Source of the DNA: Levilactobacillus namurensis
Lineage (GTDB): Bacteria > Bacillota > Bacilli > Lactobacillales > Lactobacillaceae
Length of the DNA stretch: 64,000 bases
Direction of reading: 5' to 3'
Assembly (NCBI RefSeq): GCF_032197885.1
Contig: NZ_CP134159.1
Location: 2,108,001 to 2,172,000, forward strand
The notes below the pieces were generated by a model that ran no database searches, was not told where the DNA came from, and saw only the letters and a list, made by a program, of their open reading frames with translations. The position numbers and the translations under genes were made by a program. Shown here piece by piece: positions 33,055 to 42,415 of the stretch (position 1 is the first letter of the stretch; each line of letters begins with the position of its first letter).

Positions 33055-33888
33055 TTAGTTGTCTCGCCAGAACGTATCGTACACGTTGACGGGTAAGTGC
33101 CGCTTGTGGGCCGTCTTACGATACCAGTTCTCAATCGTCGTAGCCGCTTGTTCACTGACCGGCTTCCCTTCCAGGTAGTCGTCAATGTCTTGGTAGCGGA
33201 CCCCTAAGGCTACCTCATCCGGTAAAGCCGGACGGTCGTCTTCCAGATCGGCCGTTGGGACTTTTTGGTACAGGTGTTCCGGCGCACCCAGGAACCGCAG
33301 CATGGCCGCGCCCTGACGCTTATCTAGCCGCCATAACGGGCAGATGTCCGTAGCGCCATCCCCGTACTTGGTGTAGAATCCGGTCACCGCTTCGGCCGCA
33401 TGGTCGGTCCCCACGACGGCCCCGTTCCGGGCACCGGCGATCGCGTACTGGGCGATCATCCGCTGGCGGGCCTTGATGTTGCCCTTGTTAAAGTCACTGA
33501 TGGTGTCGCCGTTAGCCGTCACAGCCGCTTCCATGGCGTCCGTGGCGGGTTGAATGTTGACCCGTTCCACCACGTCAGCGTTCATGAAGTCGATGGCCGC
33601 CATTGCGTCAGCTTCGTCGGCCTGTTCACCGTACGGCAACCGCACCGCGATGAACTGGTAGTCCGACTGTCCCGTCTCCCGCCGTAACTCCGTGACCGCT
33701 TGTTCGGCTAAAGCCCCCGCTAATGTCGAGTCCTGACCACCGGAGATTCCTAAAACTAAGGTCTTCATGAATGAATAGTGGCGTAGGTAATCCTTTAAGA
33801 AGTCCACACTCCGCCGAATCTCCGTCTCCGGATCAATGGTCGGTTGGACCTTGAGCGCCTCAATGATTTCTCGTTGCATGTCGCGCAT
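33055..33888 (-). CDS. nadE: NH3-dependent NAD+ synthetase
   Basis: 277 aa. It converts nicotinate adenine dinucleotide to NAD+ using ammonia; no glutaminase domain is present. The PP-loop [15 protein letters not shown], the [20 protein letters not shown] region and the C-terminal [10 protein letters not shown] are clear. GGGGG precedes the first ATG by 8 nt; a second ATG lies three codons on. It follows pncB by 28 bp, so the two form a nicotinate salvage unit. Confidence 0.95.
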   Translation of the reverse strand: MRDMQREIIEALKVQPTIDPETEIRRSVDFLKDYLRHYSFMKTLVLGISGGQDSTLAGALAEQAVTELRRETGQSDYQFIAVRLPYGEQADEADAMAAIDFMNADVVERVNIQPATDAMEAAVTANGDTISDFNKGNIKARQRMIAQYAIAGARNGAVVGTDHAAEAVTGFYTKYGDGATDICPLWRLDKRQGAAMLRFLGAPEHLYQKVPTADLEDDRPALPDEVALGVRYQDIDDYLEGKPVSEQAATTIENWYRKTAHKRHLPVNVYDTFWRDN

Positions 33889-33916
33889 CGTTCTTACCCC
33901 CTCAAATAATCCCGCG

Positions 33917-35383
33917 TTATTCAGGCATCTTCTGTACGTAACTGTGAATCTGCTTGATGATCTCCATCTTCTGGTCCCAACAAGCTTGGGAGAGGTCGAC
34001 CGGATACTTCTGCGGGTTCAAATCCCGCTTGTATTCCGGCCACAGATTGGCCAAGGCGCCCCGGGCACGATCCCGGACCGCGGACAGAGCGGGCAACTTG
34101 TAAACCAACTGACCATCCTCGAAAATCGACTGCAAGAGTGGCCGGGCGTTGAAGTCCGTGACCGTCTTGTTGATGTAGGTGTAACTTGGGTGGAACATGA
34201 AGAGGCTTTCGTAGTTCCGGGGGTCTTCACTCGACAGCGCCACGTAGTCTCCTTCCGTCTTCCCATCCGTCTTCTTGGTGATCCGCCAGACTTGCTTCTT
34301 CCCAGGCGTCGTTACCTTCTCGGCGTTGTTCGACAGCTTGATCGTCGGTTGCATCTGCCCATGGTTGTCTTCGATGGCGACCATCTTATAGACGGCGCCC
34401 AGGGCTGGTTGGTCAAAGGCGGTGATCAGTTTAGTTCCGATCCCCCAGACATCGATTTTGGCATCTTGCATCTTCAAACTTTGAATCGTCTTTTCATCTA
34501 GGTCGTTGGAAGCAAAGATCTTCGCGTTCGGGAAGCCTGCTTCGTCCAACTTTTGCCGGACCCGCTTCGACAGGTAGGCCATATCGCCAGAATCGATCCG
34601 AACACCCTGGAAGTTGATCTTATCGCCCATCTCCTGGGCAACCTTAATGGCATTCGGCACCCCACTCCGTAAGGTGTCATACGTGTCCACTAAGAAGACG
34701 CAATCGTGATGGGTCTCCGCGTAAGCCCTGAAGGCGGAGTAGTCATCGCCGTAGGTCTGCACCAACGCGTGGGCGTGCGTGCCACTGATGGGAATCCCAA
34801 AGAGCTTGCCGGCCCGAACGTTAGACGTCGCGTTAAAGCCCCCGATGTAGGCCGCCCGGGTCCCCCAGATGGCTGCGTCGAATTCTTGAGCCCGGCGCGT
34901 CCCGAATTCCATCAGCGCATCGTCACCGGCCACGGAACGAATCCGGGCGGCTTTAGTCGCCACCAGCGTTTGATAGTTCAGGATATTTAAAATGGCGGTT
35001 TCGACTAATTGACAGTCGGCTAATGGCCCTTCAACCTGTAGAATAGGTTCATGGGCGTAGACCAGTTCCCCTTCGACCGCTGAACGAATCGACCCCGTAA
35101 ACTTAAAGTTTGCCAGGTAATCCAAGAAGTCGTCGGAATAATCCTCCGCTTCCCGCAAATACGCAATATCGGTTTGGGAAAAGTGCAGATTTTGGATATA
35201 ATGAACAACGTGCTCTAACCCTGCGTACACGGCATACCCGTTGTGAAAGGGCATGTCGCGGAAGAAGACTTCAAAAACCGCTTTTTTGTCGGCGATGCCT
35301 TCTTCAAAGTACGTCTGAATCATGTTGATCTGGTAGGCATCCGTGTGCAGAGTGTAACTGTCATCAGGATACAAAGTTGTCAT
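33917..35383 (-). CDS. pncB: Nicotinate phosphoribosyltransferase
   Basis: 488 aa, first enzyme of the Preiss-Handler pathway, joining nicotinate to PRPP. Seen: [16 protein letters not shown] at the start, [20 protein letters not shown] with the phosphorylated-His neighbourhood [15 protein letters not shown], and [19 protein letters not shown] lies about 9 nt before the ATG. It leads the pncB-nadE unit; no de novo nad genes are present in the window. Confidence 0.95.
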   Translation of the reverse strand: MTTLYPDDSYTLHTDAYQINMIQTYFEEGIADKKAVFEVFFRDMPFHNGYAVYAGLEHVVHYIQNLHFSQTDIAYLREAEDYSDDFLDYLANFKFTGSIRSAVEGELVYAHEPILQVEGPLADCQLVETAILNILNYQTLVATKAARIRSVAGDDALMEFGTRRAQEFDAAIWGTRAAYIGGFNATSNVRAGKLFGIPISGTHAHALVQTYGDDYSAFRAYAETHHDCVFLVDTYDTLRSGVPNAIKVAQEMGDKINFQGVRIDSGDMAYLSKRVRQKLDEAGFPNAKIFASNDLDEKTIQSLKMQDAKIDVWGIGTKLITAFDQPALGAVYKMVAIEDNHGQMQPTIKLSNNAEKVTTPGKKQVWRITKKTDGKTEGDYVALSSEDPRNYESLFMFHPSYTYINKTVTDFNARPLLQSIFEDGQLVYKLPALSAVRDRARGALANLWPEYKRDLNPQKYPVDLSQACWDQKMEIIKQIHSYVQKMPE

Positions 35384-35451
35384 AATTCTTTACTCCCTTA
35401 GCTAGTTTTCAAGCTGAATGTGAGACAGATTTTCATGCAATAATCTCTTAC

Positions 35452-35460
35452 ATTTTAGCA
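35452..35460 (-). promoter_or_regulatory. Extended -10 promoter of pncB
   Basis: TGCTAAAAT on the minus strand about 70 bp upstream of the ATG, without a clear -35. Confidence 0.4.
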
Positions 35461-35542
35461 TGAAACCCGCAATTCAGCCCAATATTTCATATCAAACCTC
35501 AGAGTGACTTTATCCTCCGAACAATCGAAAGGAGTCCTTGCC

Positions 35543-36271
35543 ATGCAAACGACATTTCCGACCGTTTCTGTGTTAAATGTTCCGTTCATTAAGGCCTCAC
35601 GGGCCCAATTCCTGTCGACCCTCCAGGCCCGCATCGACCACCAGCAAAACACCTTCGTGGTGACCGCTAATCCAGAGATTGTGATGTACGCCCACCAACA
35701 CGCGGACTACCTCCGGCTGCTGCAACACGCAGACTTCGTGACCCCCGACGGCGTGGGCATCTTAGACGGCGCCAAGATCCTAGGCGACCCGCTTCCCGAA
35801 CGCATCACTGGCTTCGACACCATGACCGCTCTGTTGACTTGGGGCAGTGACCACCACAAAGCGGCCTACTTCGTGGGAGCCAAACCGGAAGTCATCGACT
35901 TTCTCCGCGACATTCTCCCCAGTCACTACCCGGGGTTGAACATCGTGGGGCTCCGCGACGGGTACTTTACGGACGAACAGACCGTTGCCGACGACATCGC
36001 TGCCAAACAACCGGACATGGTCTTCGCGGCCCTGGGCTTCCCCAAGCAAGAACACTTCATCGCGACCCACCGCCAAGCCGTAAACGGCCTGTGGATGGGG
36101 GTCGGCGGGAGCTTCGACGCGCTCGCCGGGACGGTCCCTCGAGCTCCTGAATTCTGGCAAAAACATCACTTGGAATGGGCCTACCGGACGCTTAAGGAAC
36201 CTAAACGGCTTAAACGGATCGCCGTGATTCCCCGCTACCTGCGTCTGGTTCGCCAGCAGGCTAAGCACTAG
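35543..36271 (+). CDS. tagA: WecG/TagA/CpsF-family N-acetylmannosaminyltransferase
   Basis: 242 aa from the ATG at 35543 (MQTTFPTVSVLNVPFIKAS), with AAAGGAG 8-9 nt upstream. The family transfers ManNAc to GlcNAc-PP-undecaprenol, the step that commits lipid carrier to wall teichoic acid linkage units. Motifs: VVTANPEIVMYA, ADFVTPDGVGIL and FAALGFPKQEHFI with GVGGSFDALAG. It stands alone, divergent from pncB, with no other tag genes nearby. Confidence 0.92.
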   Translation: MQTTFPTVSVLNVPFIKASRAQFLSTLQARIDHQQNTFVVTANPEIVMYAHQHADYLRLLQHADFVTPDGVGILDGAKILGDPLPERITGFDTMTALLTWGSDHHKAAYFVGAKPEVIDFLRDILPSHYPGLNIVGLRDGYFTDEQTVADDIAAKQPDMVFAALGFPKQEHFIATHRQAVNGLWMGVGGSFDALAGTVPRAPEFWQKHHLEWAYRTLKEPKRLKRIAVIPRYLRLVRQQAKH

Positions 36272-36324
36272 ATGATTACATTCCTAATTTTTCCATAAAC
36301 ATCATAATATTGACTCGCTTACAA

Positions 36325-36370
36325 GAATACCTCCCCTAACGACCGTGGGCCGCTAGTGGGAGGTATTCTG
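36325..36370. terminator. 12-bp perfect hairpin between tagA and the GntR gene
   Basis: AGAATACCTCCC (36325-36336) and GGGAGGTATTCT (36359-36370). The T-rich tail is poor on both strands; position between convergent genes supports a terminator. Confidence 0.6.
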
Positions 36371-36380
36371 AGTTATTCGG

Positions 36381-37082
36381 TTATTTTTCTAGGTAGAACT
36401 CAAAGCGTTCACCCACGTACTGGGTCCGCACGTACTCAAACGGCGTCCCGTCTTGCAGGTAGGTCACTTGCCGCAAACGCAAGATGGCGTCGCCCCGCTT
36501 GATCTTCAGATATTCAGCAATCCGTTCGGACGCCGACATCGCGGAGACCGTCTGTTGTGCCTTTCCGGGAATCAGCTTTTTCTTATCTTCCAGTGCCCGG
36601 TACAAGGAGCTGGTGACTTCCTTCTTATTCAAGCCCTTGACCAGCCGATCCGGGACCGTTGCGACTTCAAAACAAATGGGCACATCATCTCCGTACCGAA
36701 TCCGTTCCATCCGCAGGACCACGTCGTCTTCACCCAGCTTCAGCTTCTCGGCTTCACTCAGGGAAGGGTTCATCACGTGGTACGAAATCGTCTTGCTGGA
36801 GGGTTGCTTGCCCTGCGCCAGCATCAGGTCCGTAAAACTCGTGACCCCGGACATTTTCTCTTGGACCTTCTGGTTGGCCACGTAGGTCCCGGAACCCACT
36901 TGACGTTCCAGAATCCCTTCGTCGACTAAGGTCTGAATCGCCTGCCGCAGTGTCATCCGACTCACATCAAAATCGCGTGAGAGCTCCCGTTCGGACGGGA
37001 TCCGATCCCCCACTGCCCACTTACCGGCCTCAATCGCCCGCTTAATGTCATTATGAATTTGAATATAAATCGGTGAACTCAC
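36381..37082 (-). CDS. nagR: GntR-family (HutC subfamily) repressor, NagR/YvoA type
   Basis: 233 aa. A winged helix-turn-helix (RELSRDFDVSRMTLRQAIQT) is followed by a UTRA effector domain (SLSEAEKLKLGEDDVVLRME to RTQYVGERFEFYLEK). Position right after nagA and a TGGTCTATACCG operator at the nagA promoter make it the NagR type that senses GlcNAc-6-phosphate or glucosamine-6-phosphate. I set the start at a GTG (SSPIYIQIHN) 12 nt after AAGGG; the ATG four codons earlier abuts that site. Confidence 0.87.
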   Translation of the reverse strand: MSSPIYIQIHNDIKRAIEAGKWAVGDRIPSERELSRDFDVSRMTLRQAIQTLVDEGILERQVGSGTYVANQKVQEKMSGVTSFTDLMLAQGKQPSSKTISYHVMNPSLSEAEKLKLGEDDVVLRMERIRYGDDVPICFEVATVPDRLVKGLNKKEVTSSLYRALEDKKKLIPGKAQQTVSAMSASERIAEYLKIKRGDAILRLRQVTYLQDGTPFEYVRTQYVGERFEFYLEK

Positions 37083-37118
37083 AGCAACCAACATCCCTTC
37101 TAAAACTTGTGTAATTGT

Positions 37119-38261
37119 TTAGTGTTTATCATGCGCAAATCTGCGACCTAAACTGTAGGTCGCCATCAGGTGCAGGTCCGCCGTCAGCAGATTGAGATCC
37201 GCATCCCGACCGACCGTTAATTTTCCTTTTTGGTCCAAGCCAAACTCGGCCGCCTGGTTCACGGCACTCATTTGTACGGCGTCGTTCACGTCGCAGCCCG
37301 TAAAGGCGATCACGTTACGGAACGCTTCGTCGTACCGTAAGACGGAACCCGCCAGGTTACCGCTTTCGAGCCGTGCCTGCCGGTCCTTGACGATGACCTT
37401 CTGCCCACCGAGCTCGCTGACCCCTTCCGACATCCCCTTGGCTCGCATGGCGTCCGTCACCAGTTCCAACCGGTGTGGGCCCTTTTGCTGATAGGCCAAC
37501 TTTACCATGTCCGGAACGATATGGAACCCATCACAGATCAACTCACAGTACAGGTTATCTTCCAACATCGCGTGCCCGGTGACTCCCGGCTCACGATGGT
37601 GGAGTCCCCGTTGTGCGTTGTACAAGTGGGTCACGTGGGTCGCCCGACTGGCTAACAATTGTGCCCGCGTCGCGTTCGAGTGCCCCACGGACGGGACGAT
37701 ACCGTGCGCCAAGCAATAACTTTCGAACTTCTGCGCACCCGCGTCTTCGGGCGCATAGGTAATTAATTTGACCCGGTTACCCGACAACTGGTTCCAATGG
37801 TCTAACAACTCGACGTCGGGATCCTTAATGTACTTTTCCGGTTGGGCGCCCTTGAAGACGGCCGCGATAAATGGGCCTTCCAGGTGCACTCCCTGAATAA
37901 TCGGATTCCGTTCAGCAGCCACCGCGATTCCCCGCATCGCGTGATCGATGGCTTGATTCGACTGGGTCATGGTCGTCGGGAACAATGACGTAATTCCTTC
38001 ATAAACCATATGGTTAACCATCTCGTTGATTTGGTCGGGGTCTCCATCCATACTATCATAACCATAACCACCATGGCTATGCACATCAATAAATCCCGGG
38101 ACAATCGTCCGTCCCGTCACCACGTGGACCTGGTCTGCGGGTAGCGGGCGAAAATCCGCCACGGGACCCACGGCTTCGATCTTTTGGTCGAAACGAATGT
38201 ACCCGTCTGGAATCACGGTCTCACCGGTGTAAATCTTTGCATGTTTTAAGACAATACTCAA
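37119..38261 (-). CDS. nagA: N-acetylglucosamine-6-phosphate deacetylase
   Basis: 380 aa amidohydrolase that releases acetate from GlcNAc-6-phosphate, feeding amino-sugar use and wall recycling. Seen: the metal site FIDVHSHGGYGYDSMDGD, VHLEGPFI, VGHSNATRAQ, VTHLYNAQRGLHHR and LVTDAMRAKG. The start is TTG (38259-38261) with GGAGG 8 nt upstream. nagR follows after 36 bp. The promoter is overlapped by an operator, so the operon should be self-regulated. Confidence 0.95.
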   Translation of the reverse strand: MSIVLKHAKIYTGETVIPDGYIRFDQKIEAVGPVADFRPLPADQVHVVTGRTIVPGFIDVHSHGGYGYDSMDGDPDQINEMVNHMVYEGITSLFPTTMTQSNQAIDHAMRGIAVAAERNPIIQGVHLEGPFIAAVFKGAQPEKYIKDPDVELLDHWNQLSGNRVKLITYAPEDAGAQKFESYCLAHGIVPSVGHSNATRAQLLASRATHVTHLYNAQRGLHHREPGVTGHAMLEDNLYCELICDGFHIVPDMVKLAYQQKGPHRLELVTDAMRAKGMSEGVSELGGQKVIVKDRQARLESGNLAGSVLRYDEAFRNVIAFTGCDVNDAVQMSAVNQAAEFGLDQKGKLTVGRDADLNLLTADLHLMATYSLGRRFAHDKH

Positions 38262-38300
38262 TGGCTCTTCCTCCTCAGGTTGGTCTTAGCCTACATGCTG

Positions 38301-38329
38301 ATTATAATCGGTATAGACCAGAGTTGCAA
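38301..38329 (-). promoter_or_regulatory. Promoter of the nagA-nagR operon
   Basis: On the minus strand TTGCAA (38329-38324) and TATAAT (38306-38301), exactly 17 bp apart. Confidence 0.8.
38309..38320 (-). promoter_or_regulatory. NagR operator (dre-type site)
   Basis: TGGTCTATACCG lies between the -35 and -10 boxes of the nagA promoter and matches the GntR/NagR/DasR half-sites TGGTCTA and TAKACCA. Binding would block RNA polymerase. Confidence 0.75.
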
Positions 38330-38336
38330 GAACCAG

Positions 38337-39137
38337 CTAAGCGTTTTCGTGATCCCGTTGAACGGTCGCGTCGATACCCTTAACCACGGCGGTCATCAAG
38401 CCCGCCTCTTCCATCGCCAATAAACCGGCTACGGTACTGCCACCGGGTGAGGCTACCTGGTCGATCAGAGCGAACGGAATCTTGTCGCTCTTAAGGACCA
38501 TCTGTGCCGAACCCAACGTGGCCTGGGCGGCAATCTGGGTCGCCTGTTGCTTGGATAGCCCATACTTCACTCCGGCCCGACTTAAGCTATCGATGAAGAA
38601 GTCGATGTACGCGGGGGAACTCCCGGCCAGGGCACTGAAGATACCGAATTGGTCTTCGTTCAACGTCGTAGTGCTTCCCAGTACATTGAAGACGTCCTCA
38701 GCAGTGGTCCGCGCGGCGCCCGTTAATTCAGCGTTAGCGGCCACGGCCGTCATCCCCGCGCCAATCTCGACGTTGACATTCGGAAGGGTCCGTAGAATCG
38801 GTTGTTGGTCCCCCACCAACGTGGCCATCTTAGTCAACGTTAGGCCCGCCACGATGGAGATCAAGGTCTTCTGGGGCGTTAGGACTGGCTTGATTTCCGT
38901 TAAGACGGTCGCCGCAACGTTGGGCGTCACTGCCAAGACCACCAAGTCACTGGCAGCTACCAGGTCGGCGTTACTGGTGACCGCCGTCAAGCCTAGCCGT
39001 TGCGCGTACGGCTGGTAGTGGGCCGCTTGGTGGCTATGCACCACGATATCAGCCGGCGCGAACGCCCGGGCCTTCAGCAGACCGCCAATGATGGCCTGAG
39101 CCATCCCGCCAACACCAATAAATCCAATCTTTGTCAT
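38337..39137 (-). CDS. proC: Pyrroline-5-carboxylate reductase
   Basis: 266 aa from the ATG at 39137 (MTKIGFIGVGGMAQAIIGG), with AAGGAGG 9 nt upstream. It reduces pyrroline-5-carboxylate to proline with NAD(P)H. Rossmann motif GFIGVGGMAQAI, the VVLAVTPN strand end, RTLPNVNVEIGAGMTAV and the C-terminal QVASPGGSTVAGLLAMEEAG family signature are present. The start is 1 nt after the stop of the S9 peptidase gene, suggesting coupling of peptide hydrolysis with proline metabolism. Confidence 0.95.
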   Translation of the reverse strand: MTKIGFIGVGGMAQAIIGGLLKARAFAPADIVVHSHQAAHYQPYAQRLGLTAVTSNADLVAASDLVVLAVTPNVAATVLTEIKPVLTPQKTLISIVAGLTLTKMATLVGDQQPILRTLPNVNVEIGAGMTAVAANAELTGAARTTAEDVFNVLGSTTTLNEDQFGIFSALAGSSPAYIDFFIDSLSRAGVKYGLSKQQATQIAAQATLGSAQMVLKSDKIPFALIDQVASPGGSTVAGLLAMEEAGLMTAVVKGIDATVQRDHENA

Positions 39138-39138
39138 C

Positions 39139-41103
39139 TTATTCGTCCTCCTTAGTGGCCGGTAGATGTTCCCGGAACCACTGATCAATTCGTTTTAACC
39201 GTTCAACACGCAAATGCGGCAGCCCCGACCGGGAGAGCTCGTGATTCGACTGGGGGAATAGGACCAGCTGGGTCTCGACCCCCGCTTCCTTCAACCCCAC
39301 GAAGAATTCCTCTCCCTGCCCCGTCGGACACCGCAAGTCTTCCATGCCATGCATCACCAGGATGGGCGTGTGCGCTTGCTTAACGTACGCTAACGGGGAA
39401 AAACGCCAGAGTGCTTGGATATTGCGCATATCCTGCTTCAGCTCCCACGGGGTAAAGTAATACCCAATGTCACTGGTCCCGTAAAAGCTAATCCAGTTGG
39501 CAATCGACCGCTGAGTCACGGCCGCCGCGAACCGGTCGGTGTGGGTCTCGATCCAATTGGTCATGAAGCCGCCGTACGATCCGCCCGTCACACAGAGTTG
39601 GTGCGGATCAATCGTTGGGTCCAGGGCTAAGGCCGCATCGGTCCCACGCATCAGATCCGTAAAGTCGCCGTCACCGTAATGACCCAAAACCGCCGTCTCA
39701 AAGTCCTGGCCATAACTATTTCCGCCCCGCGGGTTAATGGCGATTACGCCATATCCCCGACCGGCCAAGTACTGCAGCTCATGATAGAACCCGTACCCGA
39801 AGTCGACCTGGGGGCCACCGTGGACGTACAAGACCGCTGGATGCTGTGGCTTACCCGCGACTGGCGCGAAGTACCAGCCTTCGATGGGCCAGTCCTGAGC
39901 GCCCTTAAAGGTAAAACGTTGTCCCGTTACCAACGTCCGTTGGGCCTCGTAGGTCGCGTTGGGATTGATCAACTCGCGTTCGGTCCCGGATGGTACATCG
40001 AGGACCTTTAGCCGACTGACGCTGGTCATGGTACTTTCCGTAAAGACGATGGTGTACTGATCAATCACCGCGAAGTCGGTAATAGCCCGGTCACCGGTCA
40101 ATAGCGGCGTGACCCGGTCCGATTCAAGGTCCTGGGCCATTAGTTCTAACCGGCCGTGGGTGTTTTCCAACGTCACCACGGTCTGGTCATTCAGCCACGC
40201 AACGTAGCGTCCCGATAACCGTTGCTGACTGTCCATGGCCACCATGTTGCCCACTTCCACGTCACGGGGCGCGGTCAGGTCGCGAAGCTTAGGCTGTTGA
40301 ACGTCCGTCACCCACGCATGGTACTGCGACACGTTGGGGACGTGGTTATCCTGGCCCCATAGCAGGACCCGGTGCCCATCGCTAGCCAATTGTCCCTGGC
40401 TAAACGAACCGGCAGTCAGTGCCGCCGTCAAGAGGTGATCCGGGCCACCCGTGAACGGGTGCCAATAGACCCCTGCGCTAAAGTCGTGTTCATCATGGGG
40501 CAACCGTTCGGCATCGTAGAGGAGCCCTTGGGTGGTCGCCGCCGTCACGGTAAAGTCCGTGGCCCGTTCAAGCACCACCGTCTGATCCCCCGTAGCCAAC
40601 TGGTACCGAATCGCCTGATGGATCACGTGTTGGGGCAAGATTCCCCGACCATTTTGTTGATACCGCAGGCAATCGACCACCTGGACGGCCGGGCGCGCGG
40701 GGGTCGCGGGACTATCCTGTGGAATCCGATCAACTTGAAAGTAGACGTTCCGCCCGTCCGCAGACCACAGCAGGTGGTGCACGTCAGCATCGCCGTGGGT
40801 CACCTGGACGGCTGCCCCACCGGTCGTTGCCATCACAAAGAGCTGGGCGTGGTCGTGAATCACCCCGCTAAACGCTAACTGCTGACCATTCGGGCTCAAC
40901 GTTAACTGGTGAACATCGACCCCCACGGGACTCCACCGTCGCCGGTCCTCGCCATCGCTTAAGCGGACACTGGCAATCATGGTCTGCCGCGCATTGGCCG
41001 ACTGGTCTAGGCGTGTTTCCAAGTAGTAGACCCGCTGACCATCACTGACTGGTTGGGCCAACGGACGCATGGCGAACAGGTCTTCCGGTTCTACGACTGT
41101 CAT
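39139..41103 (-). CDS. S9-family serine peptidase (acylaminoacyl-peptidase/DPP-like)
   Basis: 654 aa, cytoplasmic. Residues about 30-390 form a beta-propeller with repeats such as LTLSPNGQQLAFSG and LLWSADGRNVYFQV. The C-terminal alpha/beta-hydrolase domain carries the nucleophile in CVTGGSYGGFMTNW, the Asp in MHGMEDLRCPTGQ and the His in FPQSNHELSRSG. AGGGGG lies 9 nt before the ATG. It likely trims oligopeptides. Cotranscribed with proC. Confidence 0.92.
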   Translation of the reverse strand: MTVVEPEDLFAMRPLAQPVSDGQRVYYLETRLDQSANARQTMIASVRLSDGEDRRRWSPVGVDVHQLTLSPNGQQLAFSGVIHDHAQLFVMATTGGAAVQVTHGDADVHHLLWSADGRNVYFQVDRIPQDSPATPARPAVQVVDCLRYQQNGRGILPQHVIHQAIRYQLATGDQTVVLERATDFTVTAATTQGLLYDAERLPHDEHDFSAGVYWHPFTGGPDHLLTAALTAGSFSQGQLASDGHRVLLWGQDNHVPNVSQYHAWVTDVQQPKLRDLTAPRDVEVGNMVAMDSQQRLSGRYVAWLNDQTVVTLENTHGRLELMAQDLESDRVTPLLTGDRAITDFAVIDQYTIVFTESTMTSVSRLKVLDVPSGTERELINPNATYEAQRTLVTGQRFTFKGAQDWPIEGWYFAPVAGKPQHPAVLYVHGGPQVDFGYGFYHELQYLAGRGYGVIAINPRGGNSYGQDFETAVLGHYGDGDFTDLMRGTDAALALDPTIDPHQLCVTGGSYGGFMTNWIETHTDRFAAAVTQRSIANWISFYGTSDIGYYFTPWELKQDMRNIQALWRFSPLAYVKQAHTPILVMHGMEDLRCPTGQGEEFFVGLKEAGVETQLVLFPQSNHELSRSGLPHLRVERLKRIDQWFREHLPATKEDE

Positions 41104-41164
41104 GACAAATAACCCCCTATTTTTGGCTCACTCAACAAACTGGTCCAGAGCAATTGTTAAGTTG

Positions 41165-41193
41165 ACTGTAGCGAAAATTAGCTGACTTGTCAA
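41165..41193 (-). promoter_or_regulatory. Promoter of the S9 peptidase-proC operon
   Basis: On the minus strand TTGACA (41193-41188) and TACAGT (41170-41165), 17 bp apart. Confidence 0.75.
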
Positions 41194-41224
41194 TTTTCCG
41201 GTGCCCGGCTGACGGCCCAAACGA

Positions 41225-41260
41225 CAAAAAAAAGACGATACCGTCAACCGGTATCGTCTA
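41225..41260 (-). terminator. Terminator of the tRNA-Tyr/tRNA-Gln transcript
   Basis: AGACGATACC/GGTATCGTCT arms followed by a T8 run on the minus strand. Confidence 0.85.
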
Positions 41261-41279
41261 TCCGAGGTGGTTCTCCTGA

Positions 41280-41351
41280 TTGGGCTAGCTGGGTTCGAAC
41301 CAGCGCATCACGGGATCAAAACCCGTTGCCTTACCACTTGGCTATAGCCCA
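41280..41351 (-). tRNA. tRNA-Gln (TTG)
   Basis: 72 nt; acceptor TGGGCTA/TAGCCCA, T-loop GGTTCGAACC, anticodon loop TTTTGAT inside ACGGG/CCCGT. CCA is not encoded. Confidence 0.95.
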
Positions 41352-41358
41352 ATAAAAA

Positions 41359-41441
41359 TGGAGGGGAGTGGATTCGAACCACCGAACCCGAAGGAGCGGA
41401 TTTACAGTCCGCCGCGTTTAGCCAGACTTCGCTACCCCTCC
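41359..41441 (-). tRNA. tRNA-Tyr (GTA)
   Basis: 83 nt with a long variable arm; acceptor GGAGGGG/CCCCTCC, anticodon loop CTGTAAA inside GCGGA/TCCGC. Seven bp upstream of tRNA-Gln on one transcript. Confidence 0.95.
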
Positions 41442-41475
41442 AAAAAATGAATCGTCGTAACGAATCAACTTCACT

Positions 41476-41504
41476 ATCATACAAAATTCTGCATAAACCG
41501 TCAA
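41476..41504 (-). promoter_or_regulatory. Promoter of the tRNA-Tyr/tRNA-Gln transcript
   Basis: On the minus strand TTGACG (41504-41499) and TATGAT (41481-41476), 17 bp apart. Confidence 0.75.
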
Positions 41505-41522
41505 GCTTTTTCGGAAACTTTT

Positions 41523-42338
41523 TTAACTTAACGTCATAATTTTTAACCGGTGCCGCCATTCCGTCATGAAATCGGGGGCGTCCCACTCGTTGAGCCGCCG
41601 GTTATGGTAGCCCAGCGCCTGATTCAAGTACGTGACAGCCCCCAAGTGTTGGGGCCAAAAATGCCGGTGGAGGTGGCCAAAGAGCACGTACGGGACCTGA
41701 TAGGTCGCCGCTAACTGTCCGAGTCGCGGGCTGCCCATCAAGGCGTTGGCCATGTTCCAGAACCGGTCGTCTGCGGTGTAGCGGATAAACTCCCGTCGCG
41801 GCACAAAGTGCGTCATCAAAAAGACCTGCTTGTTCGCTCGCCGAGCCTGGACTAGTTGTGCTTGAATCTGGATCAACACCCGGTCCATTCGCTCATCATC
41901 ACTCATCGGCTGGGTGATCGTACTGTCGATCCAAAAGGCCCGCTTCCAGGCCAAAAAGTTGCGGCCGGACAAGTTATCCGCGTACTGATAATCGTACCAG
42001 CCGTTGTTGCCGATAATTCGCCAATTGGTTCCCGGAAGATCGTAGAATTGATGATGCAGGTACAACGGCGATAACGGCGTCTCTAAGGCCGCGTAACTCA
42101 CATCGTGCAACATGTCATGGTTCCCGGCAATAAACCGCACCTGAGCCGGCGCTAAGAGCGTCTGGAGCTGCTGGACGATAGCCAACGACTGATTAAAGTG
42201 GTTGGTCAGGTCACCGGCAATCAGGTACAACGCCACGTTTTGGGCCTTTAGGTAGGCGGCTTGCTGGGGGAGTACCGTGGCGGGGTCCACCTGGTTAACA
42301 TCAAAATGCAGATCACTGATTAACGCGACTCGCGCCAT
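41523..42338 (-). CDS. Calcineurin-like metallophosphoesterase
   Basis: 271 aa. The dimetal motifs are in order: ALISDLHFD, LIAGDLTNHF, FIAGNHDMLH, LMTHFVPRREF and LFGHLHRHFW. This is a cytoplasmic phosphatase or nuclease of the calcineurin superfamily; no second domain or neighbour suggests the substrate. GGAGG lies 7 nt before the ATG. Confidence 0.88.
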   Translation of the reverse strand: MARVALISDLHFDVNQVDPATVLPQQAAYLKAQNVALYLIAGDLTNHFNQSLAIVQQLQTLLAPAQVRFIAGNHDMLHDVSYAALETPLSPLYLHHQFYDLPGTNWRIIGNNGWYDYQYADNLSGRNFLAWKRAFWIDSTITQPMSDDERMDRVLIQIQAQLVQARRANKQVFLMTHFVPRREFIRYTADDRFWNMANALMGSPRLGQLAATYQVPYVLFGHLHRHFWPQHLGAVTYLNQALGYHNRRLNEWDAPDFMTEWRHRLKIMTLS

Positions 42339-42357
42339 TTTCTCGCCTCCTTAAAAC

Positions 42358-42399
42358 CAAAAAAAGTGCGCCACTAGTTTTACCTAGCGTAGCACTTTT
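42358..42399 (-). terminator. Terminator of dtpT
   Basis: AAAGTGCTACGCTAG with CTAGTGGCGCACTTT and a T7 run on the minus strand. Confidence 0.8.
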
Positions 42400-42415
42400 G
42401 ACGGATTATCGGGAA

